NCBI RefSeq assembly: GCF_001545035.1
Contig: NZ_FCOJ02000036.1
Coordinates: forward strand, 1 to 64,000
DNA length: 64,000 nucleotides
Reading direction: 5' to 3'
DNA from: Caballeronia glebae
GTDB taxonomy: Bacteria; Pseudomonadota; Gammaproteobacteria; Burkholderiales; Burkholderiaceae
Shown here piece by piece: positions 42,718 through 51,747 of the stretch (its first letter is position 1; every line of letters begins with the position of its first letter). The notes under the pieces are model-generated. The model saw nothing but the letters and a program-made list of their open reading frames with translations, searched no databases and was not told where the DNA came from. Made by a program: the position numbers and the translations under genes.

Positions 42718-44306
42718 TGCTTTTTGATGTTGCGATACGACACGAGATCGTTGATCGGCCCGACTTCGAGACCGGTCACGCCGGGCCGCGCCGCCACCTG
42801 CGACACCTTCTGGAACATGATCACGAACGGCGACTTCGCGAGCACTTCACGCTGCATCTTCTCGTACATTTGCGCGCGCTTTTTCGTATCGCTTTCGGCG
42901 AGCGCGGCGTTGGTTTCCTTCGTCAACTGCGGAATATCCCAATCGTTGCGCCACGCGAGCATCTTGTAGCTCGATGCATCCGAGTTGTCCGGATTCCACA
43001 CGAAGCCCTGCGCGTTGCTGTGCGGATCGATGTAGTCCGCGGACCACTCGCCGATATAGATGTCGTGCGCCCGCGCGCGATAACGTCCGAGCGTCTGCTT
43101 GTTGTCGCTCGGCACGAGTTGCACCTTGATATTCGCGAGCGCGAGATTGGCTTGCACGGCCTGCGCGATCTCGCTGTACGGGTAGTCGTTGCGCACGTCC
43201 ATCTTCACCGTGAAGCCGTTCGCCAGGCCCGCCTTCGCGAGCAGCGCCTTCGCCTTCGCGACGTCCTGGTGATAGGGGTTTTCGTTCAGCGCGCCGAGAA
43301 AGCCTTCCGGAAGAAACGCTTCGTGAACCTTGTAAGTCGTGCGAATGACGTTCTTCTGGATGCCCTGATAGTCGATGAGCCACTTCATCGCTTCCCATAC
43401 TTCCGGCTTCGCGAGATTCGGATTCTTGTTGTTCAGGCCGAGATACATCAACGTGGCTTGCGGCACGGCCGTCGCCTTGATGACGCCGTTCTTCGTGAGC
43501 GTGTCGAGATCGTCGGGCGAGAGATCGCGTGCCACGTCGATGTCGCCGTTCTGGATCATCAGACGCTGGCTCGCCGCTTCCGTCACGTGACGCAGCACGA
43601 TGCGCTTCATCGCGAGCGGCAGGCGATAGCCGTCGAAGCGTTGCAGCACGATGCTGTCGTTGGCGGTCCACTTCACGAGCTTGTACGCGCCCGAGCCGGC
43701 TTCGTTGGTCTTCAGCCACTCGTTGCCATAATCGCCGCCCTTGGCGTGCGACTCGACGAGCTTGCGATCCACCACCGACGCCGGCCACGATCCGAGCACG
43801 TTGAGCACGAAGGTCGGCGCATAGCGCTGGTCCGTCGTGACCGAGACGGTCGTGTCGTCGATCTTCTTCACGTTCTGCAGCGCGTTTGCCTTTGTCAGGC
43901 CGATGCCCGCGAGCACGGCCGCCGCGCCCTTGTCGAGCAGCGCGGTGCGCTGGATCGACCAGGCGACGTCGTCGGCCGTCAGCGCGTTGCCCGAGTGGAA
44001 CTTGAGGCCCGGCCGGATCTTGAACGTGAACGTGAGGCCATCCTGGCTCACGGCCCAGGACCCGGCGACATCGCCATTGAATTTCGACGGGTCTTTCAGA
44101 TCGACGCGCACCAGACGGTCATACGTGTTCGCGACGTATTCCTCCGGCACCAGCTCGTAGATTTCGCCGGGATCGAGCGAGGTGAATTCATCGAGCAAAG
44201 TGGCCATGACGAACATGTCTTTCGGCGTGGCGGCTTGCGCGCATTGCAGGCCCGTGAATGCCGTCAGCGCCGATGCGAGCATGAGCGCTGCCAAAGCCTT
44301 TTTCAT
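42714..44306 (-). CDS. Dipeptide ABC transporter substrate-binding protein, DdpA type (SBP family 5)
   Basis: A 530-residue secreted receptor. Residues 1-25 are a signal peptide ending AQA with no lipobox. The mature protein has the family-5 pattern: YDRLVRVDLKDPSKFNGDVAGSW, LKFHSGNALTADDVAWSIQR, and EVWEAMKWLIDY. It binds peptides in the periplasm for the DdpBCDF transporter. A ribosome site AAAGGA precedes the ATG. It follows a D-Ala-D-Ala dipeptidase gene after 35 bp, so D-Ala-D-Ala is the probable ligand, by analogy with E. coli ddpA. Confidence 0.88.
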   Translation of the reverse strand: MKKALAALMLASALTAFTGLQCAQAATPKDMFVMATLLDEFTSLDPGEIYELVPEEYVANTYDRLVRVDLKDPSKFNGDVAGSWAVSQDGLTFTFKIRPGLKFHSGNALTADDVAWSIQRTALLDKGAAAVLAGIGLTKANALQNVKKIDDTTVSVTTDQRYAPTFVLNVLGSWPASVVDRKLVESHAKGGDYGNEWLKTNEAGSGAYKLVKWTANDSIVLQRFDGYRLPLAMKRIVLRHVTEAASQRLMIQNGDIDVARDLSPDDLDTLTKNGVIKATAVPQATLMYLGLNNKNPNLAKPEVWEAMKWLIDYQGIQKNVIRTTYKVHEAFLPEGFLGALNENPYHQDVAKAKALLAKAGLANGFTVKMDVRNDYPYSEIAQAVQANLALANIKVQLVPSDNKQTLGRYRARAHDIYIGEWSADYIDPHSNAQGFVWNPDNSDASSYKMLAWRNDWDIPQLTKETNAALAESDTKKRAQMYEKMQREVLAKSPFVIMFQKVSQVAARPGVTGLEVGPINDLVSYRNIKKQ

Positions 44307-44341
44307 GTGATGTCGTCCTTTCGATGTCGCGATGTCGCGTT

Positions 44342-44905
44342 TTACATGAGCCGCAGCGGGCCGCTTTCTTCGTTATCGATCAGCGCAAGTTCGCGCGAGC
44401 CTGGCAATTCGTAATGCCACCACTCGCTTTTGATGTGCGTGAAACCCGCGCCTTGCATCACGCCGAGCAAGAGCGTGCGGTTGCGCTGCACGTGCTCCGG
44501 CAAACCGAAGTGAAAGTGCTCGGATTCGACGACCATCGCGTCGAAACCGGTGCCCATGTCGAGCTCGTCGCCATCGCGATCGACGAGCGTCAAGTCGACC
44601 GCCGTGCCGCGGCTATGGTTCGAGCCGCGTCCGAGTTCGGCGATGAAGGTCGGATCGGGCAGGAAGTCCCACAGCGCTTTCTGCGCTTGCGGCGGACGAT
44701 AGGCGTCGAAGATCTTGAGCGTCATGCCGATGCTCTTCGCGATATCGACGGCACGGCGCAAGGCCGCTTCGGCGGGCTCCAGCAGCAGGCAGTGCTGGGC
44801 CTTGTAGATCGGCTTACCGGTGAAATTGCGATCGGTCGCGTAGACGAGATCGATCTGGACTTGGTGAGATTCGGGCGTGATGTGCAGAAGGCGGGATCGG
44901 GTCAT
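44342..44905 (-). CDS. ddpX: D-alanyl-D-alanine dipeptidase, DdpX/VanX type
   Basis: A 187-residue zinc dipeptidase that hydrolyses D-Ala-D-Ala. The start at 44905 (MTRSRLLHITPESHQ) is preferred; an upstream extension crosses into the end of thpR. Zinc and catalytic motifs are complete: SNHSRGTAVDLTL (His and Asp ligands), and SEWWHYE (catalytic Glu and third zinc ligand His). There is no signal peptide, so it is cytoplasmic and acts on imported dipeptide, as in E. coli. No vanA/vanH-like genes are nearby, so a resistance role is not indicated. First gene of the ddp cluster. Confidence 0.9.
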   Translation of the reverse strand: MTRSRLLHITPESHQVQIDLVYATDRNFTGKPIYKAQHCLLLEPAEAALRRAVDIAKSIGMTLKIFDAYRPPQAQKALWDFLPDPTFIAELGRGSNHSRGTAVDLTLVDRDGDELDMGTGFDAMVVESEHFHFGLPEHVQRNRTLLLGVMQGAGFTHIKSEWWHYELPGSRELALIDNEESGPLRLM

Positions 44906-44996
44906 GTAAGCGCTTCGTCTCGATTCTTTCCGATACACGCACCTTAACGCGTTAGAAAAAACCGCGAAACCCTTTATTTCGTATGGTTCCGGTGAT

Positions 44997-45572
44997 TCAC
45001 GACACGAGTGGCCAACGCGCGAGGACTTCGTATTGCGATTTGCCAAGCAGGCTGCGCACGAGCGCGAATTCGCGCGCGGTCCAGGCGATGGGTTCGACGC
45101 ATTGACGCGCGACGCGGTGCTCGTCGTAGAGCAAGGTCACGTGGGGCGCGAAATGAGGATGGCGGCTGAGCACGATGCCGGCGGCTTGCAGCGCCGCGCC
45201 GAGGGTTTGTTCGAGCGCATCGAGCGATTCGGTGACATCGCCGGAAAGGACCAGCGCACGTTTCGCGCGACGGCCCGAAAAGCTTTCGATTCGGTCGAGC
45301 GTCACGTCGATAGACGGCAATGCGATTTGCGATGCTGCGGCGCGCGCTTGCGCGGCCACATCGGCGGGAACGCCCGCGAAGGCGCCGAGATGATGCAAGG
45401 TAAGGTGAAGGCGATCGGCGGGAATCGCCTTCGCTCTCAGCTTGTGCCCAATGCGCAGCCGCGCCGCCAGATCGGCGATGCGCGCGGCGGCGGCTGCGTC
45501 GGGATACAACGCGAAGAAGAGCGAGTCGGTGAGGCGCTCGCTTCGTTCGCGAGCGGGCGCGGGGTCATTCAT
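44997..45572 (-). CDS. thpR: RNA 2',3'-cyclic phosphodiesterase (2'-5' RNA ligase family)
   Basis: A 191-residue 2H phosphoesterase. The two catalytic HxTx motifs are HLTLHHLG (about 55) and HVTLLYD (about 144), about 90 residues apart as expected. FFALYPDAAAAARI near the start is a family mark. It hydrolyses 2',3'-cyclic phosphate ends of RNA and can ligate tRNA halves in vitro. It starts 39 bp after guaA and ends 91 bp before ddpX, all on one strand; no functional link to either is apparent. Confidence 0.88.
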   Translation of the reverse strand: MNDPAPARERSERLTDSLFFALYPDAAAAARIADLAARLRIGHKLRAKAIPADRLHLTLHHLGAFAGVPADVAAQARAAASQIALPSIDVTLDRIESFSGRRAKRALVLSGDVTESLDALEQTLGAALQAAGIVLSRHPHFAPHVTLLYDEHRVARQCVEPIAWTAREFALVRSLLGKSQYEVLARWPLVS

Positions 45573-45611
45573 GCGTGCCCCCGGCTCGCGTTCAACGTGA
45601 AGCGACGCCCT

Positions 45612-47195
45612 TCACTCCCACTCGATCGTCGCGGGCGGCTTGCCGGAGATGTCATACACGACCCGATTGATCCCGCGCACCTCGTTGATGATGCGATTGG
45701 AAACATGCCCGAGCAATTCGTGCGGCAGATGCGCCCAATGCGCGGTCATGAAGTCGAGCGTCTGCACGGCGCGCAGGGCGACGACGTATTCATAAGTGCG
45801 CCCATCGCCCATCACGCCGACGCTCTTCACCGGCAGGAACACCGCGAACGCCTGGCTCGTGAGGTCGTACCACGACTTGCCCGTTTCCTTGTCGATGGTA
45901 TTGCGCAGCGTCTCGATGAAAATCGCATCGGCGCGGCGCAGCAGGTCCGCGAATTCGCGCTTCACTTCACCGAGAATCCGCACGCCAAGACCCGGCCCCG
46001 GGAACGGATGGCGATACACCATCGCGGGCGGCAGGCCGAGCTTCACGCCAAGCTCGCGCACTTCGTCCTTGAAAAGCTCGCGCAACGGTTCGAGCAGCTT
46101 GAGATTCAGCGTCTCCGGCAAACCGCCGACGTTGTGATGACTCTTGATCGTGTGCGCGCCCTTCTTGCCCTTGCCCGCCGATTCGATCACGTCCGGGTAG
46201 ATCGTGCCCTGCGCGAGCCACCGGGCGTCGGTGAGCTTGTCCGATTCCTTGTGGAACACCTCGACGAACTCCGCGCCGATGATCTTGCGCTTCGCCTCCG
46301 GATCGGTCACGCCAGCGAGCTTCTGCAGGAACTCCTCGCTTGCATCGACGTGGATCACCTTCACGCCCAGATGATCCGCGAACGTCGACATGACCTGCTC
46401 CGCCTCGTTCTGACGCAGCAGGCCGTGATCGACGAACACGCACGTCAGTTGATCGCCGATCGCGCGATGCAATAGCGCCGCCGCCACCGACGAATCCACG
46501 CCGCCCGACAAGCCGAGAATGACGCGCTCGTTGCCGACCTGCGCGCGGATTTTCTCGACCGCCTCGTCGATGTAATGGCCCATCTCCCAATCGGCCTTCG
46601 CGCCGCACAGTTCCAGCACGAAGCGCTCCAACATCGCGCTACCCTGCACCGTGTGCGTGACTTCCGGATGCCATTGCAGGCCGTAGAAGCGGCGGTCGTC
46701 GTCGGCCATCGCGGCGATCGGGCACGACGGCGTCGAGGCCATCAGTTTGAAGCCCGTCGGCAGGTCGACGACCTTGTCGCCGTGGCTCATCCACACCTTG
46801 AGCATCGACTCGCCCTTTTCATTGGCAAAGTCCTGAATGCCCTCCAGAAAGCCCGTGTGATTCAGCGCCTGCACTTCCGCATAGCCGAATTCGCGCACGT
46901 TGCCCAGCTCGACCTTGCCGCCGAGCTGGTCGGCCATCGCCTGCATGCCGTAGCAGATGCCGAGCACCGGCACGCCGAGGTCGAAGACGATTTGCGGGGC
47001 GCGCGGCGACTTCGCCTCGGTGACGGAGTTCGGGCCGCCGGACAGGATGATGCCCTTCGGCGCGAATTCGCGGATGAACGTCTCGTCGACGTCGTACGGA
47101 TGGATCTCCGAGTAGACATGCGACTCGCGGATGCGCCGGGCGATCAGCTGGGTGACTTGGGAGCCGAAATCGAGAATCAGGATTTTGTCGTGCAT
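45612..47195 (-). CDS. guaA: GMP synthase (glutamine-hydrolysing)
   Basis: A 527-residue cytoplasmic enzyme converting XMP to GMP. The ATG at 47195 gives MHDKILILDFGSQVTQLIAR; a TTG 12 bases earlier is less likely. The class I amidotransferase domain (1-195) has nucleophile Cys in LGICYGMQ and a His/Glu pair in QWHPEVTHT. The ATP-pyrophosphatase domain has the P-loop LSGGVDSSVAAAL. The dimerisation domain ends in the canonical KPPATIEWE. It lies downstream of guaB with one membrane-protein gene between. Confidence 0.97.
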   Translation of the reverse strand: MHDKILILDFGSQVTQLIARRIRESHVYSEIHPYDVDETFIREFAPKGIILSGGPNSVTEAKSPRAPQIVFDLGVPVLGICYGMQAMADQLGGKVELGNVREFGYAEVQALNHTGFLEGIQDFANEKGESMLKVWMSHGDKVVDLPTGFKLMASTPSCPIAAMADDDRRFYGLQWHPEVTHTVQGSAMLERFVLELCGAKADWEMGHYIDEAVEKIRAQVGNERVILGLSGGVDSSVAAALLHRAIGDQLTCVFVDHGLLRQNEAEQVMSTFADHLGVKVIHVDASEEFLQKLAGVTDPEAKRKIIGAEFVEVFHKESDKLTDARWLAQGTIYPDVIESAGKGKKGAHTIKSHHNVGGLPETLNLKLLEPLRELFKDEVRELGVKLGLPPAMVYRHPFPGPGLGVRILGEVKREFADLLRRADAIFIETLRNTIDKETGKSWYDLTSQAFAVFLPVKSVGVMGDGRTYEYVVALRAVQTLDFMTAHWAHLPHELLGHVSNRIINEVRGINRVVYDISGKPPATIEWE

Positions 47196-47365
47196 GGCTG
47201 CGGCCAAAGGCTAAGTGAACGAATGATGTCGGTGCGGCCGGAACGCGACGTCGCGCCCCGCCTGCAAATAAATCGACGGCCGGCAAAGCCGACCGTGCTT
47301 GTCCTGCGTGTTTGCGCTGCTGCGCTTGCGTGGCTTGCGTGGCCTGCGGCATGCGCTTCGCGCTC

Positions 47366-48193
47366 TCAACGTGGTGCGCGGCTCGCGTCCGGCGCGAGCG
47401 GATCGACGCGCCGGCCCGTCGCCGGATCGATTTCGCCGCTGATCACAGGCTCGATGCGCTTGCCGGTGACGGGATCGATCGCGCGGCCCGTTAGCGGATC
47501 GAGCGTGCCGCCCGTGACGGGATCGACCGCGCCGTCCGGGTGTGCGCGCACCGTCGCCGAGACGATCGGTGACGCGGAATCGAGCGCACGCCCCGATGAA
47601 TCGATCGCGCGACCCGAAATGGGATCGATGGCCGTCGCGTCTGGCGCGCGCGCAGCAGGACGCGCCCCGGTGTCGATCGGTTCGGCGCGCGCGGACGATG
47701 TCGTGGCGCCCGCGCGAACGTCGTCGCGCTTGTGCGCCGCGTTCTTTTCCGCGCGCTGCGCCGATGCCGCGCCGGCCGCCGCAGCGCGCTCGCGCCGCCG
47801 CACCGCCGACGACAGCCGCACGCTGCCCAGACCGAGCACGAGCAGCGCGACGCCGACCACGGCCGCGCTGATCTGCCCGAAGCTATCGATCTGAGGCGTA
47901 TGCAGCCCGAGCAACCAGACCAGCACCACGACGCCCGACAACCACTGGACGTGGCCCGAGACGCGCGCGGCGCGAGCCGTCAACGCGCCATCGACGGCTG
48001 CATGAAACGCAAGCCACGACAGCCCGACGAGCGCGATGCCGAGCAACTGCCCGGCAAACGCCGGCTGAACGCGGATCGAATCCAGTTGCAGCGCGCCGTA
48101 TAAGCCCGCCCACGGCGTCAGCAGGAACAGCAGACCGAACGCCAGAAAAATCAGCGCATTGATGACGAGCACGACCCGCAGCAACGATTTCAT
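47366..48193 (-). CDS. Membrane protein with octapeptide repeats, unrecognised
   Basis: A 275-residue protein of unknown function. Residues 1-130 hold four membrane helices (about 5-25, 45-65, 82-98, 107-125) with short loops. Residues 131-185 are rich in A, R and K and probably cytoplasmic. Residues 189-269 consist of imperfect eight-residue repeats of the form (I/L/V)-D-P-x-(T/S)-G-x-x: IDPISGRA, VDPVTGGT, LDPLTGRA, IDPVTGKR, IEPVISGE, IDPATGRR, VDPLAPD. The gene lies 16 bp after guaB and 170 bp before guaA on the same strand. Confidence 0.7.
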   Translation of the reverse strand: MKSLLRVVLVINALIFLAFGLLFLLTPWAGLYGALQLDSIRVQPAFAGQLLGIALVGLSWLAFHAAVDGALTARAARVSGHVQWLSGVVVLVWLLGLHTPQIDSFGQISAAVVGVALLVLGLGSVRLSSAVRRRERAAAAGAASAQRAEKNAAHKRDDVRAGATTSSARAEPIDTGARPAARAPDATAIDPISGRAIDSSGRALDSASPIVSATVRAHPDGAVDPVTGGTLDPLTGRAIDPVTGKRIEPVISGEIDPATGRRVDPLAPDASRAPR

Positions 48194-48209
48194 TGATCAG
48201 TCCGCTCGA

Positions 48210-49670
48210 TTAATCGACGTGATAGTTGGGCGCTTCCTTCGTGATCTGCACGTCATGCACGTGCGACTCGCGCATGCCGGCCGCCGTGATCTGGACGAAC
48301 TCCGCCTTTTCGTGCATCTCGCCGATGGTGCGGCAGCCGCAGTAGCCCATGCTCGCGCGCACGCCGCCGACGATCTGGAACAGGATCGCGTTGACCGAGC
48401 CCTTAAAGGCCACGCGACCTTCGATGCCTTCCGGCACGAGCTTGTCGATATTCGCCGAGTTGTCCTGGAAGTAGCGGTCCGCCGCGCCGTCCTTCATCGC
48501 GCCGACCGAACCCATGCCGCGGTAGGACTTGTACTGACGGCCCTGATACAGGAACACGTCGCCCGGGGATTCTTCGGTGCCCGCGAGCATGCTGCCCATC
48601 ATGACCACATTGGCGCCCGCGGCCAGTGCCTTCGACACGTCGCCCGAGAAGCGCACGCCGCCGTCCGCGACAACCGGCACGCCCGTGCCGCGCAGCGCTT
48701 CGGAGACGTTGGCGATCGCGGTGATCTGCGGCACGCCCACGCCCGCGACGATCCGCGTCGTGCAGATCGAGCCCGGGCCGATACCGACCTTCACCGCGTC
48801 CGCGCCGTACTCGACGAGCGCCTTGGCCGCCGCCGCCGTCGCGATATTGCCGCCGATGACCTGCACGTGCGGATAGGTCTGCTTGACCCAGCGCACGCGT
48901 TCGAGCACGCCCTGGCTATGACCGTGCGCGGTATCGACGACGATCACGTCGACGCCCGCCTGCGCCAGCAAGTCGACGCGCTCTTCGTTGTCCGGACCGA
49001 CGCCCACGGCCGCGCCCACACGCAGCTTGCCGTCTTCATCCTTGCAGGCGTCCGGATTTTCGGTCTGCTTGGTGATGTCCTTCACTGTCATCAGGCCGCG
49101 CAGTTCGAACGCGTCGTTCACGACGAGCACGCGCTCCAGGCGATGACTGTGCATCAGCGCCTTGGCCTCGGCGAGCGACGTGCCTTCCTTGACCGTCACG
49201 AGACGTTCACGCGGCGTCATGATGTTGCGCACCGGCTCGTCGAGACGCTCTTCGAAGCGCAGATCGCGATTGGTGACGATGCCGATAAGTTGCGCGCCCT
49301 CGACCACCGGAAAACCCGAAATGCCGTGCTGCTGCGTGAGCGCGATCACGTCGCGCACGCGCATTTGCGGCGGCACCGTGATCGGATCGCGCACGACGCC
49401 CGATTCGAAACGCTTCACTTTCGCGACTTCGCGGGCCTGTTCCTTGGCCGTGAGATTCTTGTGAACGATGCCGATGCCGCCCATCTGCGCCATAGCGATA
49501 GCGAGCCGGCCTTCGGTGACCGTGTCCATGGCGGCGGACACGAGAGGCATGTTCAGGGAAATATTGCGAGTCAGCTGGGATTTCAGGCTGGTGTCGCGCG
49601 GGAGAACGCTGGAGAAGGCGGGCACGAGGAGCACGTCATCGAACGTGAGTGCTTTCTGGATCAGACGCAT
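48210..49670 (-). CDS. guaB: IMP dehydrogenase
   Basis: A 486-residue cytoplasmic enzyme oxidising IMP to XMP with NAD+, the committed step to GMP. The barrel is interrupted by two CBS domains (about 95-205: RDVIALTQQHGISGFPVVEG and TSLAEAKALMHSHRLERVLVV). The active-site Cys lies in GPGSICTTRIVAGVGVPQ (about 303), and the flap has YRGMGSVGAM. DTAHGHSQGVLERV holds the NAD-site Asp. Length and motifs are standard. A near-consensus promoter with a perfect TATAAT stands upstream. Confidence 0.97.
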   Translation of the reverse strand: MRLIQKALTFDDVLLVPAFSSVLPRDTSLKSQLTRNISLNMPLVSAAMDTVTEGRLAIAMAQMGGIGIVHKNLTAKEQAREVAKVKRFESGVVRDPITVPPQMRVRDVIALTQQHGISGFPVVEGAQLIGIVTNRDLRFEERLDEPVRNIMTPRERLVTVKEGTSLAEAKALMHSHRLERVLVVNDAFELRGLMTVKDITKQTENPDACKDEDGKLRVGAAVGVGPDNEERVDLLAQAGVDVIVVDTAHGHSQGVLERVRWVKQTYPHVQVIGGNIATAAAAKALVEYGADAVKVGIGPGSICTTRIVAGVGVPQITAIANVSEALRGTGVPVVADGGVRFSGDVSKALAAGANVVMMGSMLAGTEESPGDVFLYQGRQYKSYRGMGSVGAMKDGAADRYFQDNSANIDKLVPEGIEGRVAFKGSVNAILFQIVGGVRASMGYCGCRTIGEMHEKAEFVQITAAGMRESHVHDVQITKEAPNYHVD

Positions 49671-49696
49671 GGCAAATCCTATGGGCGCAAAAGCAG

Positions 49697-49725
49697 ATTA
49701 TACCGATAGTTCCCTGCATTTTCAC
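49697..49725 (-). promoter_or_regulatory. Sigma-70 promoter of guaB
   Basis: Minus strand GTGAAA (-35, complement of 49720-49725), 17-bp spacer, and a perfect TATAAT (-10, complement of 49697-49702), giving a leader of about 20 bases before the guaB ATG. Confidence 0.75.
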
Positions 49726-49883
49726 TGCCCGAACAGCAGCTTAGGAGATCCCGCCGCGAATTCCGGGCCATTTTCGCCCATCCGCCGGACGGGTGCGCTG
49801 TTGCAGTTTTCGACAAGACGGAGGCCCGGGGCTGCATGCTACGCTTCGCGCCGACGAGTGAAATAACGGCGGGGAGTCGGGCA

Positions 49884-50864
49884 ATGCAGCGCGGTGTGAT
49901 GTACGGAATGGCGGCGGGAGCGATCTGGGGTTTCATCTTCCTCGCGCCACGGCTCTTGCCGGATTTTTCGCCGCTGACGCTTTCGATCGGGCGCTATCTG
50001 ATGTACGGCGCCGTGTCGCTCGCGGTTGCGCTGCCGTTCGCCCGACGTCTCGCCGCCAAGCTCACACGCGCCGATTTCATCGCGCTCGTGAAGCTCGCGC
50101 TGGTCGGCAACCTGCTCTACTACATGCTGCTCGCGAGCGCGGTGCAGCTCGTGGGCGTCGCGCCTTCGTCGCTGATCGTCGGAATCCTGCCCGTGACCGT
50201 CACGCTCGCCGGCCGGCGCGATCACGGCGCGGTCGACCTCAAGCGGCTCATCGGGCCGCTTCTGCTCGTGCTGGCGGGCATCGCATGCATCAACTTCGAC
50301 GTGTTCAGCGACGTGCTCTCATCCTCCGGCGGCAGCGATCACGCGACGAGTGTGCCCACGCGCCTCGCCGGACTCGCGTGCGCGCTGGGCGCGCTCGCGT
50401 CGTGGACCTGGTACGCGGTCGTCAACTCGCGCTATCTGCAATCGAATCGCCATTTCGACGGCAACGAGTGGTCCGTGCTGTGGGGCATCGTGACGGGCCT
50501 GCTCGGCGTCGGGATCGGCGCGATCGTCTGGATGCTGCCGGCGGGCACGGTGCAGGCGAGCGTGCCGGCGTCGCGCTCGCACGTCTTCTGGATCGTGTGT
50601 TTCGCGCTGGCGACGGGCGGGTCGTGGCTCGGCAACATGCTGTGGAACGCGGCGGCGAAGCGCCTGCCGCTCACGCTGTCAGGCCAGATGATCGTGTTCG
50701 AAACGCTCTTCGCCCTGCTCTACGCTTTCGTCTACGACAGCCGCTGGCCGCGCACGCCCGAGGTGCTCGCAATCGTGTTGCTGCTTGTCGGCGTGATCTG
50801 GTCGGTCAGGCAGCACACGCTGGAGGCGGCGCCCGCCGCGGCGAAGGAAGCCCCCGCGCATTGA
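49884..50864 (+). CDS. DMT-superfamily (EamA-type) transporter
   Basis: A 326-residue inner-membrane protein with about ten hydrophobic helices. The ATG at 49884 follows GGGGAGTCGGGCA; an upstream in-frame ATG is rejected. It begins MQRGVMYGMAAGAIWGFIFL, a drug/metabolite transporter opening. The EamA pattern (AGAIWGFIF, then VGVAPSSLIVGILPV at the end of the first half, and SGQMIVFETLFALLYAFVYD in the second) is clear. Cargo cannot be predicted. It converges with rnfH, stop codons 6 bp apart. Confidence 0.85.
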   Translation: MQRGVMYGMAAGAIWGFIFLAPRLLPDFSPLTLSIGRYLMYGAVSLAVALPFARRLAAKLTRADFIALVKLALVGNLLYYMLLASAVQLVGVAPSSLIVGILPVTVTLAGRRDHGAVDLKRLIGPLLLVLAGIACINFDVFSDVLSSSGGSDHATSVPTRLAGLACALGALASWTWYAVVNSRYLQSNRHFDGNEWSVLWGIVTGLLGVGIGAIVWMLPAGTVQASVPASRSHVFWIVCFALATGGSWLGNMLWNAAAKRLPLTLSGQMIVFETLFALLYAFVYDSRWPRTPEVLAIVLLLVGVIWSVRQHTLEAAPAAAKEAPAH

Positions 50865-50870
50865 ATTGGT

Positions 50871-51194
50871 TCAGCGGGCGTCCTTCGAATGCCACTTGCG
50901 CCCTTCGATCGAACCCGCCTTGCGCGCCTTGTCGACGCGACGCTGGCGCGCAGCCTTCGGATCCACCTTCAGCGGCCGATAAATCTCCACGCGGTCGAAG
51001 TCGACGAGCACCGCGTCGAGCGGCTTCGGCTTGCCGAACACGCCGACCTTCTGCGTCGTCAGATCGATGTCCCGATGCGCGAGCAGGACGCCGCTCGCCT
51101 GAATCGCATCGCGCACCGTCGCGCCCTCCGGCAGATCGACGCGCTTGAGATACGAGCCGTCGGGCAGGCCGTAGCAAACGTCGATATGCATCAT
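50871..51194 (-). CDS. rnfH: RnfH-family ubiquitin-like protein
   Basis: A 107-residue protein. Residues 1-85 form a beta-grasp domain (MMHIDVCYGLPDGSYLKRVDL, then GATVRDAIQASGVL, VGVFGKPKPLD and DRVEIYRPLKVDPK), as in RnfH. The C-terminal 22 residues are basic (ARQRRVDKARKAG). It is the conserved companion of RatA in many proteobacteria (ratAB, where RatB is RnfH); its cellular role is not settled. Its first ATG overlaps the stop of ratA (ATGA). Confidence 0.9.
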   Translation of the reverse strand: MMHIDVCYGLPDGSYLKRVDLPEGATVRDAIQASGVLLAHRDIDLTTQKVGVFGKPKPLDAVLVDFDRVEIYRPLKVDPKAARQRRVDKARKAGSIEGRKWHSKDAR

Positions 51195-51628
51195 GGCTTG
51201 CCGTAGCGCTGGTCCGCGCGCTTCACGAAGGAATCGACGAACGTGTTGGCGATATGGCTGAACACCGGCCCGATGATTTTTTCGAGGATCACGTTCGAGA
51301 ATTCGTAATGCAGCGCGAATTCGATCTTGCAGGCGTCCGCGCGCAGCGGCGTGAAGTGCCAATAGCCGGTGAACTTCTTGAAAGGGCCGCTCAGGAACTC
51401 CATATCGACATTGGTCGGACGCTTCTGCACGTTGCGCGTCGCGAAATGCTGCTTGATGCCTTTGAAGCTGATGTCGATCTTCGCTTCCATGCTGTTCTCG
51501 TCGTGACGGCCGATTTCGACGCCGCCGCACCAGGGCAGGAAATTGGGATAGTCGGCGACATCGGTGACGAGGTCGAACATTTCTTCCGCTGAATGGCGGA
51601 TCAATACTGTTTTCTGGACGTCTGCCAT
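51191..51628 (-). CDS. ratA: RatA-type START/COQ10-like protein
   Basis: A 145-residue protein of the polyketide cyclase/START fold. The ATG at 51628 (MADVQKTVLIRHSAEEMFDLV) matches the family start; a TTG 33 bases upstream is the longer alternative. FDLVTDVADYPNFLPWCGG is the hallmark segment, and FKKFTGYWHF and GPVFSHIANTFVDSFVKRA are also conserved. RatA was described in E. coli as a toxin blocking 70S formation, while mitochondrial COQ10 binds ubiquinone; either activity is possible. It lies divergent from smpB, an arrangement conserved in many proteobacteria. Confidence 0.9.
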   Translation of the reverse strand: MADVQKTVLIRHSAEEMFDLVTDVADYPNFLPWCGGVEIGRHDENSMEAKIDISFKGIKQHFATRNVQKRPTNVDMEFLSGPFKKFTGYWHFTPLRADACKIEFALHYEFSNVILEKIIGPVFSHIANTFVDSFVKRADQRYGKP

Positions 51629-51747
51629 ATAGGGCGCAGCGGTGGCTGAATTGGGTGGCAACGCGCAAGAGAACGGGGCATCGGTTCGAACACATGCCGG
51701 CGCGCTGCTAAAATCAAGATTTTAAACGAGTTGGGCACTTTCCATTC

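Noticed and set aside
44342..44905. Vancomycin-resistance VanX
   Set aside because: No vanH or vanA-type genes are adjacent; gene order with a dipeptide ABC transporter fits the nutritional ddp system.
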